Positions 15,413 to 23,400 of a DNA stretch of 64,000 nt are shown here, piece after piece; position 1 is the first letter of the stretch, and every line of letters starts with the position of its first letter. The notes beneath the pieces were generated by a model that saw only the letters and a program-made list of their open reading frames with translations, ran no database searches and was not told the origin of the DNA. Source of the DNA: Marinilactibacillus sp036039175 (GTDB taxonomy: Bacteria > Bacillota > Bacilli > Lactobacillales > Carnobacteriaceae_A); assembly GCF_036039175.1 (NCBI RefSeq), contig NZ_JAYXKP010000007.1:62001-126000 (forward strand). The letters run 5' to 3'. The position numbers and the translations under genes are program-made.

Positions 15413-17785
15413 TTATTTAAATAGATTCAGAAATTTCTGCCATAAGCTTTCATGTTCTTCTGAATGATCAGTTGCTGTAGTATCGACTTCTTTTTCTGGT
15501 GCACGATATTGAATCACAAATTGAACATTTTCCGTTTCTTCGTTTCGCTCATCCATATAAGACTGGATCTCGTAGTCTGAATTAGAAAATTCCTCGATTG
15601 CCTCATCAATCTTTTCTTTTGTTTTAACCGGTAGACCGCTTGTTTCTTCTCTAAGTTCATTTGTGCCATCTGTTAATTGATCGGCGCCTTCAGCAAGATC
15701 TGAAGAACCTGTTTTTGCAGAACGTAGCCCATTAGATAAGTCATCTGCACCGACAAATAAAGCATGCGATCCGTCTTTTAATTGAGCCGTTCCAGAACGA
15801 AGCTCGCCGATACCGTCAGTGAAAGCCAAAGAACCTTCATGTGCTGTGTTTATTCCCTGATTGAGTGTTGAGGCACCTTCTTGTAATTGAGTGGTTCCGT
15901 TAGAAAGGTCTTGGATACCAGATTGAATGGCTTTTCCACCACTTAATAATGTGCTTGAGCCATTATCAAGCTGTTCAGCGGCTGTAGTAGCTTTATCGAT
16001 TCCACCAGAAAGTTGGCGGACACCAGCTGTATAATCCTGTACGCCTTGATCTAGTGTATGGTACTGATTGGTCAACTGGCTGATTGCACTTTGAAGTGGT
16101 GCGATTTCTTCAGGTAAGGAAGACAGACCGTCAACAAGAGTTGTTATGGCTTGGTCAAACTCTTTGTAGCTTGAGACAAGTTGAGTACTACCTGATCTTA
16201 ATGCACCGTCTTCTTTTACTTGGCTGTGAATACCGTTGATCAATTGATCGCTACCAGAAATATATTGTGCATTAGCAGAAGCTAGTTTCTCGGTTTGTTC
16301 AATCGCTGTTTGTAATTGTACGAGGACACTTTCTTCTATTACCCCTTCTTCAACAAGTGGTTGTAATACAGTCAGTTGCTGCTTCAGCTCAGATAGATTA
16401 TCTGCTGCATTCTGATTCAGTCCAGCTAATTCTGTAGGATTCACACCTGCATCAGCTAGTTTGCCTTTATATTGAGAAATGCTACTGTCCATACCAGCTA
16501 CACCCTCGCTGAGTGTTGTTAAACCAGTTTGAATTGAACGAGAAGCTTCTTTTAATTGTGAAACGCTATCCATAGAAAGTTCGACTTCGTTCACTTTACG
16601 CTGCATGGTTTCTAGAGCTTCAAGTACAGCAGTAGAGCCACTGGTTAAGCTATCTGATTTGCTATCAAGCTGGTTTAAGCCTGTTTCAATCTCTTCAAGA
16701 CCTTCCGATAAACTGGAAATACCTTGATTCAAGTCTGTTAAGCCAGTGAAGAAAGGTTTTGACTCTTCAGATAAGGCTTGTCCACCAGCTTTTAGTTGTC
16801 CGGAAGCTTGAGCAAGTTGAGTGCTACCTTGCGTCAAAGTAGACAGTCCTTCTTCTAACGTTTTTGACTTTGTGAAAGCTTGGTTGGTTCCGTCAGCCAG
16901 TTTTTGGCTACTGCGGTCTAACTGAGAAGTTCCATCAGTCAGCTGGTTACTTCCGTCAAGTAGGTCTTGCATACCATTTGTCAGGTCTAGACTACCGTCG
17001 TAAAGCGTCTGAGAACCTTCATCTAAAGTTTGAATACCGGTCTCTAATTCTTTAAGTGGATCAGTGAATTCAGAAAGATCAAAGAGATCATCTCCGATCG
17101 TCAAACTCAAAGGCGCGCCATTGATGGACCAATCTAACTCCTCAAAGTCAGTGGTTCTTACAGTGAAAGAAAGATCTTCCTCCTGACCAGGCAAAACAGT
17201 CCACTGAACTTGTCGTTTGTTACCAGCAGTACTTGTAATTCCATTAGGGCTATGCAAATCAAAATGAGTATCTAGATTCATAGATGTACTAACTTGCAAA
17301 GCATAGTGGTCTACAAAATCCATTAACTGTTCATTTGTTGTGTCTGTTGGATTGATTGAAACCTTCACTGTAAATGTGCCTTTTGAATCTAGGATTGTTT
17401 GAGGATCGACTTCTTTTCCGTCCATCAAATAAGTGAACTGGAAAGTCCAAGGAAGACGCTTGTCTGTGACTTTTCCTTGTGTGAAGACACGCGCTTCGTC
17501 TGTTTTAATCGATGTTTGATTATTTTGAGAAGATAGCTCAGAGTGAGTTGTGTTAAGTAGGTGCAACGCCTCATATTGACCATAATCTGTTAGATCTTCT
17601 GTTGCTGATCCTGTTCGTTCAAAGAGATTTGTTACATACATACTTTCTAGATTTCCTGACAAATCAATCGTAGAGTAAACAAGTTCTTCTTTGCAGTAGG
17701 AGGGTTCTTCTTGAGCCATGACTGGAAAAGATAGCGAGCTTGCGATAATTCCGGCGGTACTTAGACTAATTAATGCTTTTTTCAT
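15413..17785 (-). CDS. Secreted X-X-X-Leu-X-X-Gly heptad-repeat protein
   Basis: 790 residues with a cleavable signal peptide (ALISLSTAGIIASSLSFPVM, cleavage near residue 24). A folded domain of about 200 residues is followed by some thirty heptads of the form xxxLxxG (for example LTDGTSQL, LSNGTTQLQEGASTL) around residues 240-360 and 590-720, with an ordinary coiled-coil-like stretch between. The C-terminus is charged and has no membrane anchor. Such repeats are found in YhgE/Pip-like and RND-associated proteins. The gene overlaps the upstream MMPL exporter gene by ATGA, so it is likely an extracytoplasmic accessory subunit of that exporter; this is inference. Confidence 0.8.
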   Translation of the reverse strand: MKKALISLSTAGIIASSLSFPVMAQEEPSYCKEELVYSTIDLSGNLESMYVTNLFERTGSATEDLTDYGQYEALHLLNTTHSELSSQNNQTSIKTDEARVFTQGKVTDKRLPWTFQFTYLMDGKEVDPQTILDSKGTFTVKVSINPTDTTNEQLMDFVDHYALQVSTSMNLDTHFDLHSPNGITSTAGNKRQVQWTVLPGQEEDLSFTVRTTDFEELDWSINGAPLSLTIGDDLFDLSEFTDPLKELETGIQTLDEGSQTLYDGSLDLTNGMQDLLDGSNQLTDGTSQLDRSSQKLADGTNQAFTKSKTLEEGLSTLTQGSTQLAQASGQLKAGGQALSEESKPFFTGLTDLNQGISSLSEGLEEIETGLNQLDSKSDSLTSGSTAVLEALETMQRKVNEVELSMDSVSQLKEASRSIQTGLTTLSEGVAGMDSSISQYKGKLADAGVNPTELAGLNQNAADNLSELKQQLTVLQPLVEEGVIEESVLVQLQTAIEQTEKLASANAQYISGSDQLINGIHSQVKEDGALRSGSTQLVSSYKEFDQAITTLVDGLSSLPEEIAPLQSAISQLTNQYHTLDQGVQDYTAGVRQLSGGIDKATTAAEQLDNGSSTLLSGGKAIQSGIQDLSNGTTQLQEGASTLNQGINTAHEGSLAFTDGIGELRSGTAQLKDGSHALFVGADDLSNGLRSAKTGSSDLAEGADQLTDGTNELREETSGLPVKTKEKIDEAIEEFSNSDYEIQSYMDERNEETENVQFVIQYRAPEKEVDTTATDHSEEHESLWQKFLNLFK

Positions 17786-19869
17786 GAGTGTGATCCTTTC
17801 TGATGTTTGAATGTCATGTTCAATGAGCCTTTTTCGATCCAGCGATCTGTTAAATAAAGTAGAATCGGTAATCCGAAAAAGACAACGAACATGGAAAGTA
17901 GAGTACCCTGAGCTAGTAAATAACCAATCTGAGCAGGTACTTGATTCGTAGAAAAGGTTCCAAATAAAAATCCTGCAGCAGTCATAATGACACCAGAGAC
18001 GATAATGCTTTCTCCAGATTTTTCAATCGCTGCGAGTAAGGCGTCTTTTTTAGTTTGAAGATGTCGTTCCTCAATGTAACGGTCGGTCAGCAAGACGGCG
18101 TAGTCAACCGTTGCCCCTAGTTGAACAGAACTTAAGATGAGGAACGCGATATAAAATAGTGCACTTCCTCTAAAGTAGGGAAGTCCTAAATTGATCCAGA
18201 TGGCTGATTGAATACTGATCACTAAAATCACTGGTAGAATAAGGGATTTGAATGCAATCGCAATGACGATTAGGATACCTAAAATAGAAGCGATATTCAC
18301 AATACGTTGATCAGAGCTGATGACATCTTTCAAGTCATACGTCGATACGCTGTCGCCCGCTAATAGATAATCGTCTCCAAAGAGGGAAACGGCTTTTTCG
18401 CGAATCTCTTCGATCATGTCAAAGGTCTCACTACTTTCGGCTGGTAACGCTGTTTTGAAAGCTAACCGGTTATAGTCATTTGAATGAAGCATCTCTCTAG
18501 TAGACTCTGGAACGTATTGAATCGGGATGGCCCAGCCGACTTCGTTTGAATAAGCTTGGACTTCTGTAATGGCTCCTAAGTGCTCTAAATACTCGACCAT
18601 TTCTTTTTCGAGTGCTTCATCTTCTGTTGGAAGCATTAGTGCCATAAGGTTCTCGTGACCAAAGGACTGCTCGATAGATTGTTGTTCTTGCATAACCGTA
18701 TTGTCTTCAGGCAGCCATCTCGAATTACCGTAGTAGAAATCATTGTGCTTTTGAGCAAGGAAAAAGATACCAGCAAAAACAACGAGTAACGGTACAGTGA
18801 AATAGCGTACCTTGTAAACCAATTTAGCAAGAGGTCTTAACGACGGAATAAATGAGCGATGCATCGTTTTCTCTAATAGGTTTGCACAAACGAGTGTCAT
18901 AGCTGGAAGGAAGATAAAGACAGAAAGTAAACTGAAAATAACGCCTTTCGCTAAAACAATCCCCATATCCGCACCGATACCGAATTTCATTAAAATCAGT
19001 GCCGCAAATCCAATCACTGTGGTTAAACCACTGGACAGTACGGAGCCTAGAGAATTGTGAAGTGCCTTGACCATCGCTTCCTCTTGAATCAGGCCTTCTT
19101 TTCGGTACTCTTCATACCGGTGAAGTAAGAAGATGGAATAGTCGATTGAGACACCGAGCTGCAAAATAGGGAAAGCGTTCTTTGTCACAAAAGAGATTTC
19201 GCCTAGAAAAATATTTGTTCCACTATTGATTAAAATGGCGAGACCGATCGTACCAAGGATCAATACGGGTTCAATCCAAGAAGAGGTTGAAACCAGTAGA
19301 AAGAGAAATGCGATAACAACAGCAAGACTGATCGTAGTGAACAGATCGCTACTGGTATGTTGATCCAATTCGTAATCTTGAACAGCTGGCCCTTCCATTT
19401 CTCCTTTTTCTCCGATAACGGTTCGGATTTCTTGAATCACCGCATCTCTTTGTTCGTTTTCCTCAATATCCGCTGAAACGGTAAATAAATCTTTTCCATC
19501 CTTAAGGTAATTCTGAACCGTTTGTTGGTCCATCATTTCTAAAGGTTCTTCTATATTTTCTTCATCATCGAGCCACTCTACTGAAGTAACGTGCTCAATT
19601 TGGCTGAGCTGTTCTTTCAATTCAAGTGCTGTCGTTATTCCGTTGTCTTCTACTGCTATACGAATGGTAGAAGGTTGAGGCGGAAACTCATCTTCCATCA
19701 AATGGATCGCTTGCGTAGAAGGGGAGGAACTAGGTAGATAATCGACCATATCATTATTGATCCCGACAAACCTTGCTAGAAAAATAGAAAGGATTCCTAG
19801 AAAAATAAACACAAAAATAATGGATTTCCTAAATTTTACGATGGCTCTAAATAATCTTTCCTTCATCAT
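17782..19869 (-). CDS. MMPL/RND-family membrane exporter
   Basis: About 695 residues from the tandem ATG at 19869/19866; an upstream in-frame TTG at 19905 lacks a ribosome site. The architecture is the RND repeat: one helix, a large extracytoplasmic loop, five helices, then the same again. Each half has the transmembrane signature with conserved Asp: GVSIDYSIFLLHRYEEYR and GATVDYAVLLTDRYIEER. MMPL-type proteins export lipids, peptides or drugs using the proton gradient. The partner heptad-repeat protein is translationally coupled and a TetR regulator is divergently encoded, so the trio is probably an inducible export system of unknown substrate. Confidence 0.88.
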   Translation of the reverse strand: MMKERLFRAIVKFRKSIIFVFIFLGILSIFLARFVGINNDMVDYLPSSSPSTQAIHLMEDEFPPQPSTIRIAVEDNGITTALELKEQLSQIEHVTSVEWLDDEENIEEPLEMMDQQTVQNYLKDGKDLFTVSADIEENEQRDAVIQEIRTVIGEKGEMEGPAVQDYELDQHTSSDLFTTISLAVVIAFLFLLVSTSSWIEPVLILGTIGLAILINSGTNIFLGEISFVTKNAFPILQLGVSIDYSIFLLHRYEEYRKEGLIQEEAMVKALHNSLGSVLSSGLTTVIGFAALILMKFGIGADMGIVLAKGVIFSLLSVFIFLPAMTLVCANLLEKTMHRSFIPSLRPLAKLVYKVRYFTVPLLVVFAGIFFLAQKHNDFYYGNSRWLPEDNTVMQEQQSIEQSFGHENLMALMLPTEDEALEKEMVEYLEHLGAITEVQAYSNEVGWAIPIQYVPESTREMLHSNDYNRLAFKTALPAESSETFDMIEEIREKAVSLFGDDYLLAGDSVSTYDLKDVISSDQRIVNIASILGILIVIAIAFKSLILPVILVISIQSAIWINLGLPYFRGSALFYIAFLILSSVQLGATVDYAVLLTDRYIEERHLQTKKDALLAAIEKSGESIIVSGVIMTAAGFLFGTFSTNQVPAQIGYLLAQGTLLSMFVVFFGLPILLYLTDRWIEKGSLNMTFKHQKGSHS

Positions 19870-20016
19870 ACCGACTTCTTTCTTAAAGTTTTGACAAATG
19901 TTCAAATTTAAACTAGTGTTAATTATAAGGACTAAGCTAGAAAGTACAACACACAGTCATTCTGCATATGTTGAAATTCACACAAAAAGAGCAAAAGTGT
20001 TGAAAGAGGGAAAATC

Positions 20017-20592
20017 ATGAAAGAAAATCGAAGCGTACAAAGGACAAAACGCAACTTAAAAGACACATTAATCCAACTTTTAAAGGAAAAATCGATTCAC
20101 CAAGTAAAAGTTAAAGAATTAACTGAAAAAGCAGATATCAATCGTGGAACTTTTTACTTCCACTATTCAGATATTTATGAGTTATTGGACGAGCTGGAAG
20201 ATGATGTGTTCACTGAATTAGAAAGTTTGTTTGATCAATATGATGGTGTTTTACCAGAAGATACAGTCAAACCCCCTTTACTAGAAGTTTTATTTTCAAG
20301 TTTGTTTGAAAAAAGAGACATCATTTATATTTTGTTAGGCCCAAATGGTAGTCGTTCATTTTCTTCTCGAATTGATGGTTGGGTCGATTACCATTCCCGC
20401 AACATTTTGCAAAGTGCCTTTCCACAAGTAGAACCGGACTATCACCGTTTAGTTTCAGCATTTTTGATTCGAGGCGTGATTGGGACGTTTAAAACGTGGT
20501 ATGAAACCGGTCAAAAACAAACGCATCAAGAATTGACCGATATTATTAGAAACATTATCTGGAATACCCCTATCAAAAGAACTGAAAAGTAG
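20017..20592 (+). CDS. TetR/AcrR-family transcriptional regulator
   Basis: 191 residues. The N-terminal TetR helix-turn-helix reads VKELTEKADINRGTFYFHY, followed by a ligand-binding domain of the TetR_C_7-like type found in DhaS-like regulators of Bacillota. It is divergent from the MMPL exporter gene across about 150 bases and is the obvious candidate repressor of that operon. GAGGG lies a few bases before the ATG. I could not identify a convincing operator in the shared intergenic region. Confidence 0.88.
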   Translation: MKENRSVQRTKRNLKDTLIQLLKEKSIHQVKVKELTEKADINRGTFYFHYSDIYELLDELEDDVFTELESLFDQYDGVLPEDTVKPPLLEVLFSSLFEKRDIIYILLGPNGSRSFSSRIDGWVDYHSRNILQSAFPQVEPDYHRLVSAFLIRGVIGTFKTWYETGQKQTHQELTDIIRNIIWNTPIKRTEK

Positions 20593-20734
20593 TCAACTTT
20601 AAGGTCAGGATATAGCAACAAAAGTGTTATAGGGGCAACTTTTAGCGTTTTTTACTATAATGAGTATGGATAATCACAAAAAGGAATCGATAAGGGGAAT
20701 ATAGGGAAATCTGATTGAAAAGGAGAAGTGTCTT

Positions 20735-21598
20735 ATGAATGAGATAGAACATGCTTATATTCAAACAAATGGTATTCAACTCCATGTTGCTCAACAAGGA
20801 CCGGATGATGGTGAACTGGTCTTGTTGCTCCATGGATTCCCGGAATTCTGGTATGGATGGCGTAAACAGATGGCAGAACTGGCAGAACAAGGCTACCGAG
20901 TATGGGCACCTGATCAACGTGGTTATAATTTAAGTGACAAACCAGAAAACGTAAAAGACTACGACATGAAAGAATTAGTGGAAGATATCGCAGGGTTGAT
21001 TCGACAGTCGGGCAGAGATCAAGTGATTCTTGCCGGACATGATTGGGGTGGAATTGTCTCTTGGAAAGTTGCAGAAACGTATCCAGAGCTAATTAAGAAG
21101 ATGATGATTTTGAATGCACCGCACTTAGCTGCTATGAGCAAACATGTCTTGGAACATCCGTCACAACTACTGAAAAGTTCCTATATTTTATTTTTCCAGC
21201 TAAGAGGCATTCCTGAGAAATTGGTCAGTCGTGCGAACTGGGGAGTAGCTACAAGTGCTTTAATCGGAAGTAGTTTGAAAGGTACATTCAGCTCGAGAGA
21301 CTTACAAGAATATCGATTAGCCTGGTCTCAACCGAATGCTATGACCACCATGATCAACTGGTATCGGGCCAATGGAAAGAATATGATGAATGCAAGTGCT
21401 ACTTCCAATATTACCGTCCCTACTTATATTATTTGGGGTATGAACGATCAGTTTTTAGGCAAAGAGCTTGCAAGTAAGAGTCTGGATTACTGTGAGGATG
21501 GCAAAGGTATCTTGGTTGGAGATACAACACACTGGCTGCATCACGAGAAGGCAAGACAAATTAGTCAAATAATGATTGATTACATCAAAGAAGATTAA
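20735..21598 (+). CDS. Alpha/beta hydrolase, epoxide-hydrolase-like
   Basis: 287 residues with the oxyanion motif HGFPE at 33-37 and the nucleophile elbow GHDWGG with Asp103 in place of the Ser of esterases. An Asp nucleophile, HGxP motif and late THWLHHE (catalytic His near 266) mark the epoxide hydrolase/haloalkane dehalogenase branch. A cap domain lies at about 130-220. The conserved cap tyrosines of epoxide hydrolases are plausible (WYRANGKN region) but I cannot verify geometry. It appears cotranscribed with the DUF998 gene 17 bases downstream. Confidence 0.82.
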   Translation: MNEIEHAYIQTNGIQLHVAQQGPDDGELVLLLHGFPEFWYGWRKQMAELAEQGYRVWAPDQRGYNLSDKPENVKDYDMKELVEDIAGLIRQSGRDQVILAGHDWGGIVSWKVAETYPELIKKMMILNAPHLAAMSKHVLEHPSQLLKSSYILFFQLRGIPEKLVSRANWGVATSALIGSSLKGTFSSRDLQEYRLAWSQPNAMTTMINWYRANGKNMMNASATSNITVPTYIIWGMNDQFLGKELASKSLDYCEDGKGILVGDTTHWLHHEKARQISQIMIDYIKED

Positions 21599-21615
21599 AA
21601 GAAGGAGGGGTTGTT

Positions 21616-22266
21616 TTGAAAAGAATTTATTCAAGAAGATTATTGTTAGGAGCTATTCTCTTTATTGCAGCCTCTACAGTTTATTTAACCGCAGAAGCCA
21701 TCTCCGCTCATGCTTGGACGGATCCGGAGTATGGATATGCTTTTCATTATATTAGTGATTTAGGTGTTGCCAAAAGGATGACCATTGATGGACGAGCGGT
21801 CTTTTCACCACTTGCGAACGTAATGAATGGTGGGTTTATCGTGTACGGTATCCTTTCGACGAGCGCTTACTTGCTCACCATCCGTTTAGTGCAGAAAAAA
21901 GCACGCGTACTCGTTTCCGCTGCCGCAGTTGTTCAGGGCATTGGGAATATTTTAGTTGGACTGTTTCCGGGAGAATCTTATAGTTATGCGAACATGCATG
22001 TTATCGGAGCAGGCATGGCGATTATCGCTGGGAATCTTACTCTAATTTTAATAGGCATTTATTTGAACAAACAGTATCGTTTACCCAAAAGAATCGCTAT
22101 AGGATTGGGTGTTTTTGGATTACTTGCATTAAGCTTTATGCTGACATACGATTTTGGTTACCCGGCTGTATTTGAGCGGTTATCTGTCTATACGATGACG
22201 GTTTGGAATTTGATTTTTGGGATCTGGCTGATACAGAAAAGTAAAGTCCGAATTAAAAGAAATTGA
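21616..22266 (+). CDS. DUF998 integral membrane protein
   Basis: 216 residues with six hydrophobic helices. HYISDLGV near residue 40, followed by a helix with ANVMNGGFIVYG and later GLFPGESY, is the DUF998 pattern; function unknown. The start is TTG 21616, preceded by AGGAGGGG. It follows the epoxide-hydrolase-like gene closely. A good sigma-A promoter for the next operon starts about 20 bases after its stop. Confidence 0.75.
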   Translation: MKRIYSRRLLLGAILFIAASTVYLTAEAISAHAWTDPEYGYAFHYISDLGVAKRMTIDGRAVFSPLANVMNGGFIVYGILSTSAYLLTIRLVQKKARVLVSAAAVVQGIGNILVGLFPGESYSYANMHVIGAGMAIIAGNLTLILIGIYLNKQYRLPKRIAIGLGVFGLLALSFMLTYDFGYPAVFERLSVYTMTVWNLIFGIWLIQKSKVRIKRN

Positions 22267-22286
22267 TTCAATCTTTTTTAAAGTTC

Positions 22287-22315
22287 TTGACATAGTGAGG
22301 AGACTATATTATTAT
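22287..22315 (+). promoter_or_regulatory. Sigma-A promoter of the LacI/GH13/PTS operon
   Basis: TTGACA at 22287-22292 and TATTAT at 22310-22315 are spaced by 17 bases, close to consensus. The operator-like palindrome at 22316-22334 starts immediately downstream of the -10 box. Confidence 0.7.
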
Positions 22316-22334
22316 TTGTGGTAACGATATCATA
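22316..22334. promoter_or_regulatory. LacI-type operator, site 1
   Basis: TTGTGGTAACGATATCATA matches site 2 (23371-23389, opposite strand) at 17 of 19 positions. It is roughly palindromic about the central CG, as LacI/GalR operators are, and overlaps the transcription start region, so binding should repress the operon. Confidence 0.6.
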
Positions 22335-22350
22335 AAGAGGGTGTTTACTG

Positions 22351-23349
22351 ATTGCAACGATAAAAAATGTAGCGAAACTAGCAGGTGTATCTGTTTCTAC
22401 TGTCTCCCGCTACTTAAATGATCACCCTTACATTGCAGAAGGAAAAAGAGAGAGTATAAAAAAAGCAATGAAAGAGCTAGATTATGTGCCAAGCTCAGTT
22501 GCGACTCAATTAAGATCAAAAAAAGGCACAATGATTGGCGTCTTAGTTTCTAGAATTACTAACCCGTTTTTTTCTTACTTGATTGACACAATCGAAAAGC
22601 AAGCAAGATTAAATGGTTATTCTGTACTTATTATTCAGACGTACGATGATAGAGAAGCAGAAATAAAAATACTCGAAATGTTAAAACAGAAAGTCATTAG
22701 TGGTTTGATCATGTGCTCAGTTGAAAATACTGCAGATGTCATTGATCCTTATCAAAAATATGGACCGATTGTTCTTTGCAATGAGCGCCTTGAAGGATCC
22801 AAACTTCCTAAAATACTGACGGATCAGGAAAAGGCCACGTATGAAGCCATCCATTATCTTATAGAAAAAGGAAACCAGCGCATTGCATATTGCACGGGAG
22901 GATCTTTTTTAGACACTGGACATGGTTCCTCTAGAAATAGAGGATTTAAAGCAGCCATGGAAGCAAATAATCTATTGATTAAAGATAATTTGATTTTCAG
23001 AGACATGCATACAATAGACGATGGTAGAAAAGTAGCTGCTCATTTACTACAAGAGGATACGACCAACTTTCCAGAAGCTGTGTTTGCTGGAAGTGATGAA
23101 GTTGCTAGCGGAATGGTAGAAGTGTTTCTTGCAAAAGGAAAACGAGTTCCAGAAGACGTTGCTGTCATGGGATTTGACAATCAACCGTTCGCTTCAATGG
23201 TATCCGTACCCTTAACTACCGTAGAGCAACCTGTACATGCCCTAGGAGAAGAGGCCACCAAATTGATGCTTCATCTCCTAAATGGTCAAGCTTACGAAAT
23301 TAATCATGAACAACTGAACTTAACTATTGTAAAAAGAGAATCTGCTTAG
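22351..23349 (+). CDS. LacI/GalR-family regulator with non-standard ATT start
   Basis: Reading from ATT 22351 gives the full LacI N-terminus (ATIKNVAKLAGVSVSTVSRY, helix-turn-helix plus hinge helix) and a 332-residue protein with a periplasmic-binding-protein-like sensor domain. The first ATG in frame, at 22468, would remove the whole DNA-binding domain. No in-frame ATG, GTG or TTG lies between the upstream stop at 22333 and that ATG; CTG 22348 and ATT 22351 are the only start-like codons, with AAAGAGGGTG upstream. ATT sits where ATG is normal in this family. Either translation starts at AUU/CUG at low rate, or the start has mutated. It heads an operon with a glucosidase and a PTS permease. 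Confidence 0.8.
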   Translation: MATIKNVAKLAGVSVSTVSRYLNDHPYIAEGKRESIKKAMKELDYVPSSVATQLRSKKGTMIGVLVSRITNPFFSYLIDTIEKQARLNGYSVLIIQTYDDREAEIKILEMLKQKVISGLIMCSVENTADVIDPYQKYGPIVLCNERLEGSKLPKILTDQEKATYEAIHYLIEKGNQRIAYCTGGSFLDTGHGSSRNRGFKAAMEANNLLIKDNLIFRDMHTIDDGRKVAAHLLQEDTTNFPEAVFAGSDEVASGMVEVFLAKGKRVPEDVAVMGFDNQPFASMVSVPLTTVEQPVHALGEEATKLMLHLLNGQAYEINHEQLNLTIVKRESA

Positions 23350-23358
23350 CAGATTCTT
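23338..23358 (+). promoter_or_regulatory. Hairpin over the LacI stop codon
   Basis: AGAATCTGC and GCAGATTCT pair around a three-base loop that includes part of the TAG stop of the LacI gene. The tail is TA-rich rather than a T run, so it may be a leaky terminator or an RNA stabiliser between regulator and enzyme genes. Confidence 0.45.
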
Positions 23359-23370
23359 ATATATAAACAA

Positions 23371-23389
23371 TGTGATATCGATACCACAA
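23371..23389. promoter_or_regulatory. LacI-type operator, site 2
   Basis: TGTGATATCGATACCACA is an 18-bp palindrome with a single mismatched pair, lying twelve bases before the glucosidase start. It matches site 1 upstream of the regulator gene, so the LacI protein probably controls both. Confidence 0.6.
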
Positions 23390-23400
23390 GGGGGATAATA

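Noticed and set aside
19890..19906. TetR operator between the TetR and MMPL genes
   Set aside because: TTTGA and TCAAA form only a 5-bp inverted repeat with mismatches inside; not distinguishable from chance.
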